NCBI GenBank assembly: GCA_038501195.1
Contig: JBBPUQ010000005.1
Location: 3,472,001-3,536,000 of the forward strand
Length of the DNA: 64,000 bases
Reading direction: 5' to 3'
DNA from: Nemania diffusa
Lineage: Eukaryota; Ascomycota; Sordariomycetes; Xylariales; Xylariaceae
This document shows positions 10,748 to 23,312 of this stretch, piece by piece. Below the pieces are notes generated by a model. The model was not told where the DNA came from and searched no databases. It saw only the letters and a program-made list of their open reading frames with translations. Each line of letters begins with the position of its first letter. The first letter of the stretch is position 1. Position numbers and translations under genes: made by a program.

Positions 10748-13381
10748 AAACGACGAGGGGTGGGATAGCGAGGCTAAGCTGTAAACGGGTTTCGGAGATC
10801 GAATTTCGTGAAGGGCACCCGAGCCGAAGGAAGTCGTTCGGTTAAGAACGATCTCGAATACCGCAAGACACTGGTTTGTGCTTCTACGCTCGTCTATAAA
10901 CCGTAGCGACCCTCCCTCAACAAACCTCCCACCTCTGTTGCGAAGGGGGCAACTCGCTACTGTCTGAAACCGCTGGACAAATTTTGTGGCATAAAAAACA
11001 CGCTTGTGGTTGTTTGGAGTGAAATCGACGCGTGAAGTATGTCGTGCGACCGAATGACTGGCCCGGGGAGCTTGTTCAGCCGCCGGTGGTAACCAACCCA
11101 GAATCTATGTATGGATTACAGTTGGTCCCCTGCTTTGTCTAAGATGGCTCTTGACTCTGTTGGTGATTCAGGAGCACGCGATATATCCGAAAGACACAAA
11201 GCAGCAGTGACAGCTATCAAGTGGCCATGACGTGGTTGTCATGATCTGTCTTAACAGCGAGGACTGTGCAGTAGGTAGGTATTCTCTACCGAGCTGAAGC
11301 ACGATATAACTGACAGGGCGACGGAAGCGAGCCGAGAAACCGACGCGAAAGAAACCTACCTAGATCCTAGTCCCAGTCCAGGTGCAGAATACCTACGCAT
11401 CAGCCCTCGGTCACATCTGCGACTAACGAGGAGAGGCCGTCCATTGAGGGCAGATAATCAACCAACCTGTGCGCTGCCTGCGCGCTCCCCCCTCAGCTCG
11501 TCACCGAGTGAGAATGAACAAGGATGGAGGTGGAGCCTGGCCTCCAATCTAGAGAGCCCACCTGCATCCGCCTCGAAGCTATTCTGTATGTGCTATACCC
11601 CTACTTAGTTTTATTATTCAAGTACCACCGCGGATTTACTTACTGCATAGCGATTACTTGTTCTTACTGAATTATTTGCTATATTTATTTAACAGGTTAA
11701 AATAACGAGTAAAATAGTAGGTGAAGCAGTGGGTGAGGCAGTGGGTGAAGCAGTAGGTGAAGTAGTAAGTGAAGCACCTAGATAGTAGGTGAAATAGTAG
11801 TTGAAGTGGTAAGTATAGTGGTGTGGTTAGGTGTGGCCAAATAAGTAGGTTAATTGAATAAGCAAATAAGCACAAATAGCTAGGACTGTATAGCTAAGTA
11901 AGTGGCTAGGTTGAAGTGGTACTTTTTGTCAATTGTTTCAGTTTAAACATGGCGCGCGTAGGATGGCTTCGAGGCGTATCTAGGTGGGCTCAATTTAGAG
12001 CAGCTGAACCCAAGTTTGTCCAGGGCTGGTACTGTAGCTCGGTGCCTACCCTTAGTGCGAGTAGATAGCGTAGGTTAGTGTACAGGGGTGTCTGACCAAC
12101 GGCAACGACGGCTAAGCGGGTTGGCGTCTCTACCTACAGCGCCCTACACTACTATCTGGACATAGCTAACGTTAAAAGTTCTCATACCTAACAGGTCAGA
12201 TATCTATCTATACGTAGCTGTCACATATAGTTACAAACCTGATCTTAACGCCTCATTTCCTATGAGCTGGATGGAGGTGGTTTAAACCTACAAAGAAAGC
12301 CAAAGCCTACCCATCAGTTTGAGATTATGCTTATTACCTAGCCGTAGGATAGATGCAGCCAGCCATTGTAGATCCAGACACGGGCCAGCGCGGGCGATGG
12401 GACCTGTCGTGGGGGCCGTGAAGAGTTGTATAAGCAGAGGTGGTGAAATTGAGAAGCGAGAAGGACCCCGAACAAACAAACGAATGGAAATGTATCACCT
12501 TGTGAAGACTGATTGGCCAGGGATGCCAAGCGGGCTTCTTTATCGTACCATGTAGTACGAGACATGCACAGCGAGAAATTGCTGCAGATAGTTCTCTGCA
12601 AGACGGGAATGTTGTGCGATGGCAAACTACTTCATCTCGACGGCTTCCAATGGCACACGACAGAGAACACACACACACATCACATATAGTACACGATAGC
12701 GCATAGTGCCGACGATAGATGAAATATATCGGCATCGATCTTACATCTTACAGCGCTGGTAGCAGCATGACGGCGCGACGATTTGTGTGCGTTCGGTTGC
12801 CAGCGCTCTTGGCGCCTCTTCGGCGGCCTCGTGCGGTCCAGGTAGGTAGGTGCATGATCATATTGCATGGCCGCCGAACAACACGTCCCAATACTGCGAC
12901 TTTGGACCCTGCAATGTCACGGCAATATTGCTGGTCGTCGTCACTGCCGTCTCATCGTCACTCTAGCTGGCACGGGAACCAGAGATCGCCCCATAAGATG
13001 GACGGCGATCTGTTGCACATGCGCGCAGGGGGAATTTCTTCTCGTGCGCTTCGGCAGAATGGAGCCGCCCTATTGGGACACAGATCAGTGTCTCATCATT
13101 TCTCCCGAATCCTCCTAGCGGTGTCACGGCATGCTCTACCCTATCGGTCGCCCGGTGTCGAATAGACGTTGAATAAGACTATGCCTTGGTGTTCGCTGCG
13201 AGTCATCCCGCTCGTCTCGTAGACTAGTGTGAGGTATGACGGCCACAAAGTCGCCATAAGCAAGTGCCGAGGGGGATGTTTCTTATTTCTCTACAGCAAA
13301 GATGACAACGCCGTTGTCGAGATCTCTCAATCGCCATCAGTTATTGCCTTCAAAGCAGAGTTCCTCATCCCCGCTCTAGCC
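10748..13381. other. Divergent intergenic region carrying a TIR element
   Basis: About 2.6 kb between the DUF3433 gene and the GTPase gene. Apart from the inverted-repeat element at 11554-11991, I see no gene. The frames around 12288-13165 on both strands overlap one another, lack family features, and look random. TAGGTAGGT words occur at about 11272 and 12841. Confidence 0.5.
11554..11991. mobile_element. Short non-autonomous TIR DNA element, copy A (MITE-like)
   Basis: The left end reads GAGCCCACCTGCATCCGCC and the right end is its near-perfect inverted complement (...GGCGTATCTAGGTGGGCTC). The element is 438 bp. It is flanked by AATCTAGA (11546-11553) and AATTTAGA (11992-11999), an 8-bp direct repeat with one C/T difference, which looks like a target-site duplication. 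The interior is a degenerate run of GTGAAGCAGTGG-like words with no coding capacity. It shares both ends and much interior sequence with the copies at 23313 and 23994 but is about 210 bp shorter. An 8-bp duplication fits hAT elements; the superfamily is not proven. Confidence 0.8.
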
Positions 13382-14300
13382 ATGTCAAACAGGGATCAGA
13401 CGAAAGGGTCCATGATACTGTCGGAGGAGGAAAAGCGATACTTCCGTGCGCTTCTCGCATGGCAACCTAGCGATGCGGAGGGGTTCATGAAAAAGAAGGT
13501 CGCCCCCGAGCGCCCTCTAGCTGGCCACTTTCGAGTCTTAATACTAGGGCCTAAAGGCTGCGGTAAGACTGCCATACTCACGAGGGTAAGGGTCTCGCAT
13601 CTTCATCTACACTCTCATTCCTAACGCCTCTATAAAGCTCTGCAAAGGCAACTTCACTGGCGAGGGCCAGCCTGCCAACCCGGAATATGAGCGAGGGTGC
13701 CAGCGCAAGATTGAGATCAAGGGTCAGACTTACACAGTCGACGCCCTCGAGCTAGCGCCCAGCCAGTTGTCCGAAGGCCAGCACCTCCGGCATGCAGTGG
13801 CGATTACCGAAGCCGTCGTACTGATATACGACGTGCAGTCTCGCGACTCCTTCGCCCAGGTGCAAGAGCTTCATCGGCGGATAGAGGAGGCACTTGTGCT
13901 AGACGAGCGCCACGACTACGGCCTGATCCTAGTCGGCAACAAGGCCGACGGCGACGAGGACAGTAAGGAAGACAGCCACCGAGTAGTGACCGAGGGCGAG
14001 GGGTACGAACTTGCGTGTAATCTCGGCGGTGGCCGAACACGGTGCGCGTTCCGAGAGACGTCGGCGCGGACGGGTGAAAACGTCGACAGTCTCTTTGTCC
14101 TCGTGGGCACTGAACTGCTCAAGCTGCGGCAACTCAGGCAGCAACGCCGGGAGGAGGCCGAAGAAGCCGCGAGGATGCGACAGGCTAACGGCCATGACTT
14201 AGGCAAATCGCCTAAGAAAACGGCTAAATGGCGGTTTTGGGCTCGTAATCGGTTTCGTCGCGCATCTGAAGACGCAGCTAGGAAGGCTGTTGTTGCGTGA
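13382..14300 (+). CDS. Divergent Ras-like small GTPase
   Basis: Two exons, 13382-13585 and 13638-14300, give 288 aa. The 52-nt intron has a GTAAGG donor and a CTAAC branch site at 13621. G1/P-loop is GPKGCGKT (residues 56-63), G4 is NKAD (169-172) and G5 is ETSA (208-211), so the Ras-type fold is clear. The G3 position, normally DxxG in switch II, reads DALE (103-106), so the glycine and catalytic Gln are missing and GTP hydrolysis may be impaired. About 45 residues precede the P-loop. The C-terminus is long and basic (KKTAKWRFWARNRFRR) and has no CAAX box, so membrane binding by prenylation is unlikely. This resembles atypical Rad/RGK-like GTPases in logic, not by demonstrated orthology. The start is the ATG giving MSNRDQ; an upstream in-frame extension looks non-coding. 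Confidence 0.85.
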
Positions 14301-14643
14301 AATGAAGTAGCCCCCTTTCCCTCCTATTATACGCGAGTCGTTTGTATTGGCCAGCAGAAACAAAGACAGGCCTGACTCATAAGTTTCTTCTGGAATGGAT
14401 AATTAGTAAGGAACATCGTAACGACAAGGGATTGAGAAACACGAATATCACGAAGTCGACGGGCAGAGTCCTAATGTACTACTAGTAGTCATTAATCATG
14501 AACTGATATTTGTTGATGTCTCCTAATAATATTAGATTATAACCAGACTGCTGCCACAAAGCATAAATGTGGCAGCCTTGGTGGTAGCAGCGAAGTAACC
14601 CATAATTCAGTACGAAGAAAACCTAGTTGCACGCAGACTCGCT
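14301..14643. other. Convergent intergenic region
   Basis: 343 bp between the 3' ends of the GTPase and DUF92 genes. AT-rich; no feature seen. Confidence 0.6.
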
Positions 14644-15789
14644 TCAACCTTGCAAAATGCTAGACATAGGAATGCCCCAGTACCAAGACGCGACCAGCAT
14701 ACCCCCCACACTCATAGAGAATGCCATCAAGAAGTTGACATCGTTGTTGTCGAGCAAGTCCCAGCCGGTCTCTGCCACGCGAGTGGGCTTATTGTCCCCG
14801 AAGCTAGACTTGCGGTGCTTGTTTTTCGGATTATAAGGGTCTTTAGCAGGAGTGCTGTCATCCACAGCCGAGGTATCTTCAACCGCGTGCGCTCCCTCGC
14901 CGCTGACAAGCGCGGCCATCACGCCGGCGGTCTTCTTGACCTCCCGCGCATCGCTAGAGGTGAGGACGCGCACGCCCCCCTCGCCCTCGACGATTTTGCC
15001 CGTCCTCACATCCCGCACGCTCCGCTGCAGCCAGCCGCCCAGGAAGCTGTCGAGCAGGCTCCCGAGCGTGCCCCAGACGGTCATGCCCCACGCGAAGACG
15101 ACCTTCTCGCCCGTGGCCCAGGGCCGGCCACCACCGACCCTCCCGCTCGTGTGCTCGCCACACAGCGGCAGGAACAGCAGCGCGGCCGTCACGATGATCA
15201 TGGAGCCGAGGAAGCCGGCGACGAGCCCCCACACGGTGACGCCGCCGTTCGTGCCGCGGGGCACCTTGCGCAGCGTCAGCGACGTGATGAGCCGCGGCTC
15301 CGTGCGCGAGAGGATGCCGAGCTCCGAGGAGAACGTGTCGGCGGCCACGGCGGCGTAGTTGGCGACGATGCCGACGACCAGCAGGTCGCCGCCCCAGCCG
15401 TAGCAGTACGTGCCCGCGGGCGTCTGGCCGGAGAGGATGGCCTCGCGCCGCTGGCGCAGCTGGTAGGCGTGGAGCAGGGTGAGGACGGAGGCCATGAGCG
15501 AGTTTGCGAGGACCTGGACGTGCGTGCGCGGGCCCTCGCCGCCGCCGCTGCTGCCGCCGCCCTGCGCGTGCAGGGTCAGGCTGGCCTTGACCTCTTTCTT
15601 GACGGCGGTGGCGCGCGTGCCCGCGAGGAAGAAGACGATCAGCAGCACGAAGGGCAGGTTCCACGGGTGTAGGGCGTGGGCGGCGGCCGTGAGCGCCGCC
15701 ACGAAGATGCCGAAGGGCGTCAGCGATTGCCGCGAGTGGGCCCGGTACACCAGCGCCAGCGTCGCTGGGACTGCGATGATGGCTTTCAT
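14644..15789 (-). CDS. DUF92/TMEM19-family membrane protein
   Basis: Intron-less gene of 381 aa. Several hydrophobic segments are visible: FGIFVAALTAAAHAL, LPFVLLIVFFLAGT, LLVVGIVANYAAVAADTFSSELG, VWGLVAGFLGSMIIVTAALLFLPL and FLMAFSMSVGGMLVASWYWG. The conserved core of the family is seen as AADTFSSELGILS followed by the VPRGTNGGVTVWG loop, both hallmark segments of DUF92 proteins. Plant and cyanobacterial members (VTE6-type) act on phytyl phosphate; the fungal members have no established substrate. An Asp/Lys-rich loop (about 295-345) precedes the last membrane segment and could be cytosolic. Very high GC at third codon positions creates a 340-aa antisense frame that is only a shadow. Confidence 0.88.
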   Translation of the reverse strand: MKAIIAVPATLALVYRAHSRQSLTPFGIFVAALTAAAHALHPWNLPFVLLIVFFLAGTRATAVKKEVKASLTLHAQGGGSSGGGEGPRTHVQVLANSLMASVLTLLHAYQLRQRREAILSGQTPAGTYCYGWGGDLLVVGIVANYAAVAADTFSSELGILSRTEPRLITSLTLRKVPRGTNGGVTVWGLVAGFLGSMIIVTAALLFLPLCGEHTSGRVGGGRPWATGEKVVFAWGMTVWGTLGSLLDSFLGGWLQRSVRDVRTGKIVEGEGGVRVLTSSDAREVKKTAGVMAALVSGEGAHAVEDTSAVDDSTPAKDPYNPKNKHRKSSFGDNKPTRVAETGWDLLDNNDVNFLMAFSMSVGGMLVASWYWGIPMSSILQG

Positions 15790-18675
15790 GCTTGGACGCC
15801 GCCGCGCAGTTTATCTACTAGCTAAGCTGTCAAGAGAGGGAGGAGAGGGGAGGGTTTTAAACTACTGTGAACTTTCTCTTATTTCGAGAAGCTCGTTACT
15901 TTCCCAAGGTATGGAATCAACGTAAGCGCAAATGGATGAACCTCATCACAGCCAAGCGACCGTGATATTGGCTAGGTACCTATGTGCTATGGTGAGGATG
16001 GCTTATCGATACCAACCTTCAAGCTCAAATATCCGTCCAGGGGATGTAATGTATACATAAATGCATATTCTATAGTCACATATTTTGCCAGCCCTTTTCA
16101 CCCTATTACCTACATATGTAGGTACCACTTAGTCATATTATCGCATGTATTATGCAATTATAAGCTATTAGATGTATATCGAAGGTATGCATCCATATCG
16201 GTATATGTGATGGCTTCACGCATCAAGGTGATAGGGGAACATTCTTCTAGGTTAAGGAATAATAGCATCGTAGTTATGCATGTCAATCGCTACATGGCTA
16301 CAAGATTTAAACAGCATCTGTCACATTTTGTATTTCAAAGTAAATACACTTTGTCTCGATGTATAACACCTTTCTTGTAGAGTATAATCATCCCATGGTC
16401 GTCAACTCAACTGTCAAATTCGTGATGCTCATGCGGGGAAATCTAGAAATACATATAAAAAACGAAAAAGAAGAAGTCATTTTCTGTAGCTCCTTGTCGC
16501 TAGATATACGACATACCTATTTTCTTGCTTTCGACTATGAAAGTTACCTCTTGTCTAGCTACCCCTCACTAGGTGATGCCGTCCTGGCCCGGAAGCGTTC
16601 TCGACCTTTATATATAGATATTACCAAGGGCTAGATTCTTTAGGCCCCAATGTTATCATGATTAACTTATTGGCGTTGGGGTCCAGACCTATAGAACAGA
16701 CTAGGACATGGGTGTTCGGGACGAGTTTTGATCATGAGACGGGAGCTTAACCATCAACAATCGGTATAAGCAATAATCGTTGCTGTCATTCCGATGACCC
16801 GAATATGTCCTGATCGGTCTATCGTCTGTAGGTATACGTATACCCGTAGCACCTTCATTTCGGGCATTGGCAGGGTTGTTATATAAGATTCCTGAAAACT
16901 GTAGATACGGGGCTAGCAAACAGTCATGGCACCCTGACACGGGATGAAGACCATCGAGAAAGGTTGCCATAACGTAGCCCAAGGCACTACTATTGATACG
17001 CAGCGATTTGTTCCTTATTGAATTACTTCGAATCGATGTGAAACTCATCGGGTAATCCGCATGCGAGATATCCGCAGTCTGGATTGAATTACTTCCAATA
17101 TCCTAACTCCATTTGTCCCCAGCACACGATCTCCCACATTTTACCGATTCTATTATAAGCTTTAGGTTTAGCTGACGACTCCTGCTACCATACGGCCCCG
17201 TGGTCTTGATTGTGATTGGCCTTCAACTAGATATATCCTTGTAGAAATCAGTCATTGGGCTCCTAGCCTTACGACTACCCGGAACTTTATCTCTGTGAGA
17301 GGGTCTTAAGTCGATTTGATAGATACAGTGCTTAGTGTCTCCTGCCTCACTGTTAATTGTATTAAAGTCGTCTCTGGTCTTCATGACTACACTTCCTCTG
17401 GCATCGTGACTCCGAAGGTCTTCGCCAGTGATTTTACACGGAGGTTCTACATCCTAGTACATGTCGGGGCAACTATACCTTCAATACAAGCATGTAGATG
17501 CATGCGGGTGGTGGCTAGGCATCTACTATTTCATATTTTATAGCGCTCTTAATACAAGCTCAATTCGAAGTCCTCATAGAAACAAAACAATACTACTGCT
17601 CCAAGGTACACAACCTTAGGCCTTAAGTGTAATAGAGATGATGTTACTTTTTCTTGATCAGCTAAGATATAATAGCTTAATCTAGCTCGTAGGCTATTTC
17701 TCGAGACTAATGAGGTTATCGTTCTCCCAATATTATTCTTATTGAAGGGCAAAAATTATGGCGTCTGATTCAACAGAATTAGGCCATGGTTAACACGTTC
17801 TCAAAACCGGCTTCATTGCATTGGAGTATCTTAGGGGCCATCGGACTGCCAAACCAAAGCTAGAATACGAGCACGGGCGTCTAAGTGCAGTAAAGATAAG
17901 CGAAAGCCAATTGTTATTTAAAGCCAATCTATCAGTTAAGCTTTTGAGAATTGCTAGGGGCCCTCGTTTATTCTCTCTCGAATACCCTGGTACGTAGCCG
18001 CTGTCAGGTTTGGCCGTCAGATACTACAGGCTCCTTTAACATACGAAAATACGTTCACTGCTGTTTACATTTACCCTTCGTTCTCTTGTGAAGGACAGTA
18101 ATAAGACTACACTGAGGTTTTCTATTGTCTAGAACACAGGTCGGCATAGCCATTACCGTGGTATATAGTGAACCCATGAAAAGTTATCATGCGGAGCGGA
18201 TGTAACCCCATCTACAACACCTAATTGATACGACTAGGAGTAGATAACCAGCTATGCACTCGTCAATTTACACCGTACTCGCGCTTGGATTCGGAGATAC
18301 CTGCAGCCGATAGCCTGGTACTGTATTCGTCTCTCGCCGGCGAGGTCCCCTCTTTCAAATCGAGCTAGGTTTGATTTATTCAGTCCTTAGGAACTGGACA
18401 TCGGCGTCGGTGGCTATCTAATATTGACTTTTGCCTGTCCAAACCCTCTTTCCCGTGACTTGATGACTTGATAGACACCAAACCACACACGGGCTCTGTA
18501 TGAAAGCGTATAAGACTTCGAGACTACCTAAAGACTCAAAGACTAACACGAGATGACGATAGGTCACTGTCATTTACTTTAAGCCCTGGTCAAAATCACA
18601 AGGCCATTGCTTCAGTTGCCCCTGGCTTTCTGGCCAATGAGACTTCATTAGCTTGAGCACCCCTTTCGCCCATTT
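15790..18675. other. Divergent intergenic region
   Basis: About 2.9 kb of AT-rich sequence between the DUF92 gene and the multicopper oxidase. Short frames at 15982-16634 and 16701-17048 show no family features. A TATA-like TATATATAGATA occurs near 16610, with no gene to serve. It marks the left border of the melanin-type cluster. Confidence 0.5.
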
Positions 18676-20726
18676 ATGATGTATAAGGCATCCTTCCCAT
18701 TTCTATTTCCCCTGACTTGGGCTATAAGTGCGCTGGGTGCGACAGTCACCTATAACTGGGAGGTAACTTGGGTATGGGCTGCACCAGATGGCTTCGGCAG
18801 GCCCCTCATAGGCATCAACAACTCATGGCCATGTCCGCTCATCGAGGCGGCGGTTGGTGATACCGTTGTTGTGAACCTGCTTAACAGCCTAGGCAACGAG
18901 ACTACGGGCATGCATTTCCACGGCATTAATCAAATAAATTCAAACTTTATGGACGGTGCCGTGGGAAGCAGTCAATGCCCTCTGCCTCCGAGCTATTCGA
19001 TATCGTATAGTTTCACAGTGCGTTAAGAGCACCAGAGCCATCTCAAGACACAATGACAAGCATACTCACTAGCATTTGGAGCAGGCCAATGAAGCTGGGA
19101 CGTATTGGTGTATGTGATCCTTCAGCACTTGGAACTCTGCGTATGCTGACTATATTGGGGAAGATCATTCACATAGCATGGGCCAGTATCCGGATGGCTT
19201 TCGCGGACCCCTGATTATCCATAATCGACGAGATCCGTACATAGGCGATTACGACTCCGATGTGATACTCACAGTTTCCGATTGGTAAGCTCATTTCTTA
19301 CGACTTATGATTTTATTTACATTTAGGGATACGTAGATTAGCGGTGTTTTGATCATGTGAATAGGTATCATACCCAATCCCCTGCACTCGTTTCGCAGAT
19401 GCTTCAACCTAACAACACAGACTTCACACCACCACGACCGAATAGTGCCATAGTGAACGAAGGGAGCGATGGCCATATCCTTGTTGAGCCGGGCAAGACA
19501 TATCGTGTTCGCCTTGTCAACTTCTCCGCCATGACTGCTGCTTTTGTGGTCTTCAATGCCTTACAAATGCAGATTATCATGATCGATGGGACCTATGTAC
19601 AGAAAACGGCTGCCAATCAACTGCGTATCTTGCCTGGCCAGAGGTACGATGTCCTGCTTACCATCGGCGATAACGAGAAACAGAACTACCCCTTTCTGAT
19701 CGCATTGGATACCAACCAGGACTACACGGCAACGAACTCTAGCCCAGCTGTCGCCTTTCACACCAACTTCACAGGCCAGCTGATTAATGATCCCAAAGGA
19801 AACCTAAAGGGGACATCCGTAGTAGAGAAGTTCTACCCTCAGGATGATTCGTTATTAGTTCCATACGACAACCAGACAGCATTTGGCCCCGTCGTGAAGC
19901 GATGGGTTCTGAATTTCGACTACTGTCGCGATGCCAACGGCTACCCACGTGCGTGCTTCAACGGAAAGACCTTCATTGGCCAAGAGGTTCCCACACTGTA
20001 CTCGGCCGTGTCTCTCGGCGATAACAACACTGAGGTCTCGGCGTACGGGCAGGTGAGCGCTTTCACGATAGGCTACAACGAGGTCCTGGAGATTGTGATC
20101 AACAACCACGACAAGGCCATCCACCCATTCCACCTGCACGGCCACCAATTCCAGATCATCGACCGTCCCAAGAGTAACCGAGGCAATTGGACGCGTACGA
20201 GGGTGGTCCCCCCGATGCCGGTGCGGCGCGACACCGTCGCCGTGTTCGCCAACTCGTACGCCGTCCTGCGCATCCGCGGCAACAACCCCGGCGTCTTCTT
20301 GCTCCACTGTCACATAGAATGGCACGTCGAGATGGGTCTGTCGGCGACCCTCATAGAAGCACCGGAGCGCCTCGTCAACTTCACCATCCCGCAGGATCAC
20401 CTAGACATCTGCGAGGTGCAGGGCATCCCTACGAATGGCAATGCGGCGGGTAATGAGCTCTGGTATGACACAGAGGGCTTCGTTACCATCAATCCTACGA
20501 CCTACGTTGGGTGAGTTTTTTGCGCTGCGTTGGCAATTTGGAGAGAAGCTGAACGTTCGATTGGCTAACGTGTTGTATTAATAGTGCTGTTTGTACTGGT
20601 GACGACGACTCGTCCGTACCAGTGTCGACACCCGGGTCAGAGACAAGCACACCTGCGCCTAGAGTTACCGCCTTGTCTAGGAGGCTGCGTCAAAAGAAGG
20701 GAACCAGCGGCAATTGGTTAGAATAA
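18676..20726 (+). CDS. Secreted multicopper oxidase, Fet3/Abr1-like (laccase-type)
   Basis: Five exons (18676-19017, 19085-19109, 19164-19284, 19365-20510, 20585-20726) give 591 aa. A signal peptide covers about residues 1-21. All four copper-binding regions are present: HFHG (His80, His82), WYHSH (His124, His126), HPFHLH (416-421) and HCHIEWH (His477, Cys478, His483) with Leu as likely axial residue. HFHG rather than HWHG, together with DGQCP-like spacing, places it near Fet3-type oxidases such as Aspergillus Abr1 rather than classical laccases. No C-terminal membrane anchor is visible; the tail is short and basic, so it is probably secreted. Exon 2 is only 25 nt and is supported because it completes GTYWYHSH. 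Its place about 6 kb from the PKS suggests oxidative polymerisation of DHN, but ferroxidase activity is an alternative. No obvious TATA box was chosen. Confidence 0.9.
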
Positions 20727-23312
20727 ATGATGGGACGGGGAGGGAGGGGATGAAACCTTCCCTTGATTAGCGTTAATGAGCCGTAGCATCGGCTGATTTC
20801 GTGTGGGTGTAATCAAATCTTGATTGAGATAATTTCAAGAAAAAGGAATAGGCGCTACGCTTGGCATGTCTGGGATTAGTAGATAGATTCTTTTACTTTT
20901 GGGAAGACAAAATTGGCCGTATTATTGGGAAACAAACGATGGAGAATTGCATATATATTAGTAAATAGTGGCAGATCCATTCAACATCTTACGACGCATC
21001 TCATTCATCGTTGCTAGATATTTCTTACTGGACGTTATTCTGTTTGGGAGTTCTCTACGCGACCGTTTGCCGAGAAGTGCATACCTGAACCTCGTCATGC
21101 TGAGTAATTTGCAACGTATGCAATGTCCGTTCGCGCTATACTGACGGCATATGAGCGCATTCCTTGCTTCCCACGCTGCGGCCTTGCGTCTGGGAAGGGG
21201 TAGGGAGGGCCTTCGCAGATATGCGTAGCCGCTCGGAATTCGTGGTGTTTGTTGTCTTACCAAGGACGCATCTTGCCGTGCTTCCACAGCCTTCCCGATT
21301 GCATAGATCTGACTGATTGGATGCGGGATTCGCGATCATCTAGCTGCGCGCGGTATTCCGGCCATCGGCTAGGATAAGTAATGTATTACGGATTCTTAGC
21401 GGTGAACCGGCCGTCGTCGCATAACACAACACGAGAACGTGCTGATGGTACGTATTTCTGTTTTTAGCTGCGACTATCAAGATGCATGGAGTTCGGACGT
21501 GCATATAGCCTGGTCGCCAGCTACGTGACACATGGAATCGATAGCCGGGTGCCGAGCTGGACATCATGTTACATCTAAGCGTTCTCACGTGATAGGGCAA
21601 AATCTGATGTTTAATCCCTATTCTTCACTCAGCTCTATCTAGAGTGCTCAGGCATTTTGGTGGACTTGCGGAAAATTGGCTTCTGAGTTTGGAAAAATCC
21701 CAGAGTCTTGCTTATAAGCTTAATTAAACCACCACTGAAAGAGCGGAAGTGACGTGCTGTAGCTCTAATTGTGTAATGATAAGAATTGCTGCGGTTAGGA
21801 CTACTTACGCCGCTCACGCACGGCTGAGAGGTCATGCCAAGATGTGGCTTCGCACTTTTGCGGATTGTATGGCTTCCATGACAGTTAGAGAAAGTGTTAC
21901 TAGTCGGATCGCATGATTGCATCAGTGTATAGGCATACCCAGGCCAGCCATGTAGCACTGCTGCCAAAGAGACCATGCGCTGAACTTGGTCTCATGCGCT
22001 GTTTGGCAATGTAGCAGACTAGGCTTCTAATTACAGAAGAACAAAGGTCTAGGAGGTCTTAGACATGTCTGCCGACTACGATTCGAAGGAGGGTCAATCT
22101 TCTAGTACGAAAACGACGCATATCGAGCATTGGAGAATGGCTCGGAATGCGAGGATTGTCTGTACTACCGTGAGCTCAAGAATCCATAGAGGGGCCACGT
22201 CGACATTAATCTCAGATACCTAGCTACATACCTCATGGCATGGTAAGATATCCGGGAGCAGACCGAGGCTGTGTGGCATGTTAATGATATACGACTCCGC
22301 TGTGAGACGGACTAGATGGAATCGATGCTTGCCAGGCCATTCGTTCATACCAGCGAGGCTATGTAAAATTCCCACAGGCTCGGCTGACACCACAGTCGAT
22401 CGGGCAGCGTGTGATGCGGGTTGAGGGGCCTATCACGGCTGATTCCGGGGTAGAACTCCGGGGTAAGATTTGTCTCTATATTTGTAAGGCGACGATATTG
22501 GACCGGACTTCCGCGGCTTATCACACGAAGCTGAATGAACGGCCCTCGCGGAGTGTTGCCTGGGGCCACCTCCGAGTAAAAAGAGTGGCATAAAAGTGGC
22601 ATAGATGGCAATTGAGGAGGCTAGGGGTTGTCGTGAGTGCTATTCTTATCAGAAGCCGCAAGATATGTTAGATTAGACGATTAGACTAGCACGGGCCCTT
22701 AGAGTCGGCCATCCTGACCCTCGGGGCATCCCTAGTCAAGCGACGGGGGTTGCGAAGGTTGGATGGCTTGCAGGACTGGGGTATTGAGTATTGAGTTCGT
22801 TGTAGGTACCATATGAAGTAAACAAGCATTAGCATTTTTCTTGATACTGTGCAACCGTTTGCACGGGCTGTTTCATGATGGAGGGTTGCGGGTTGCGTCA
22901 AGGATAGTCTCCCCAAGAGTTCACCAAGCCCTGGTCTAGAATCCTGAGGCCCCTCAGATAAAATCGTAATTGTATAGATCGAATGTTTTAAGGTGAGATG
23001 CAGATAAGTGAGTAAGGATTCGTGCAGGACCTTGTAGAACCTAATTCTGAGCGAAAAGTCTATCTACCTACTGCCTTGATTGATACAATCAGTAAATATG
23101 CGCGAAGGATATATCTATCCGAGCATGTCTTCAGAAAGTTGATCTTGAGTTGCTCATGTTGGGCGTGATGTGAACAGAGTAGATAGACAGGTACAGACTT
23201 ACCTACTACGGAAGAGGGCCTAAAAGGCCTCTTTTCGCCACCTGCAGTTACTTGCACGGAAACCCCCCTGTATAGCAAGTCCCGAGAGCCCGGCTTATTA
23301 CTACCTAGATAG

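Noticed and set aside
12288..13165. Cluster of small overlapping frames on both strands
   Set aside because: They overlap one another, lack consistent codon bias and show no splice-supported extension.
14650..15672. Long plus-strand frame of 340 codons
   Set aside because: Antisense shadow of the GC-rich DUF92 gene; composition is dominated by Ala, Arg and Gly with no family features.
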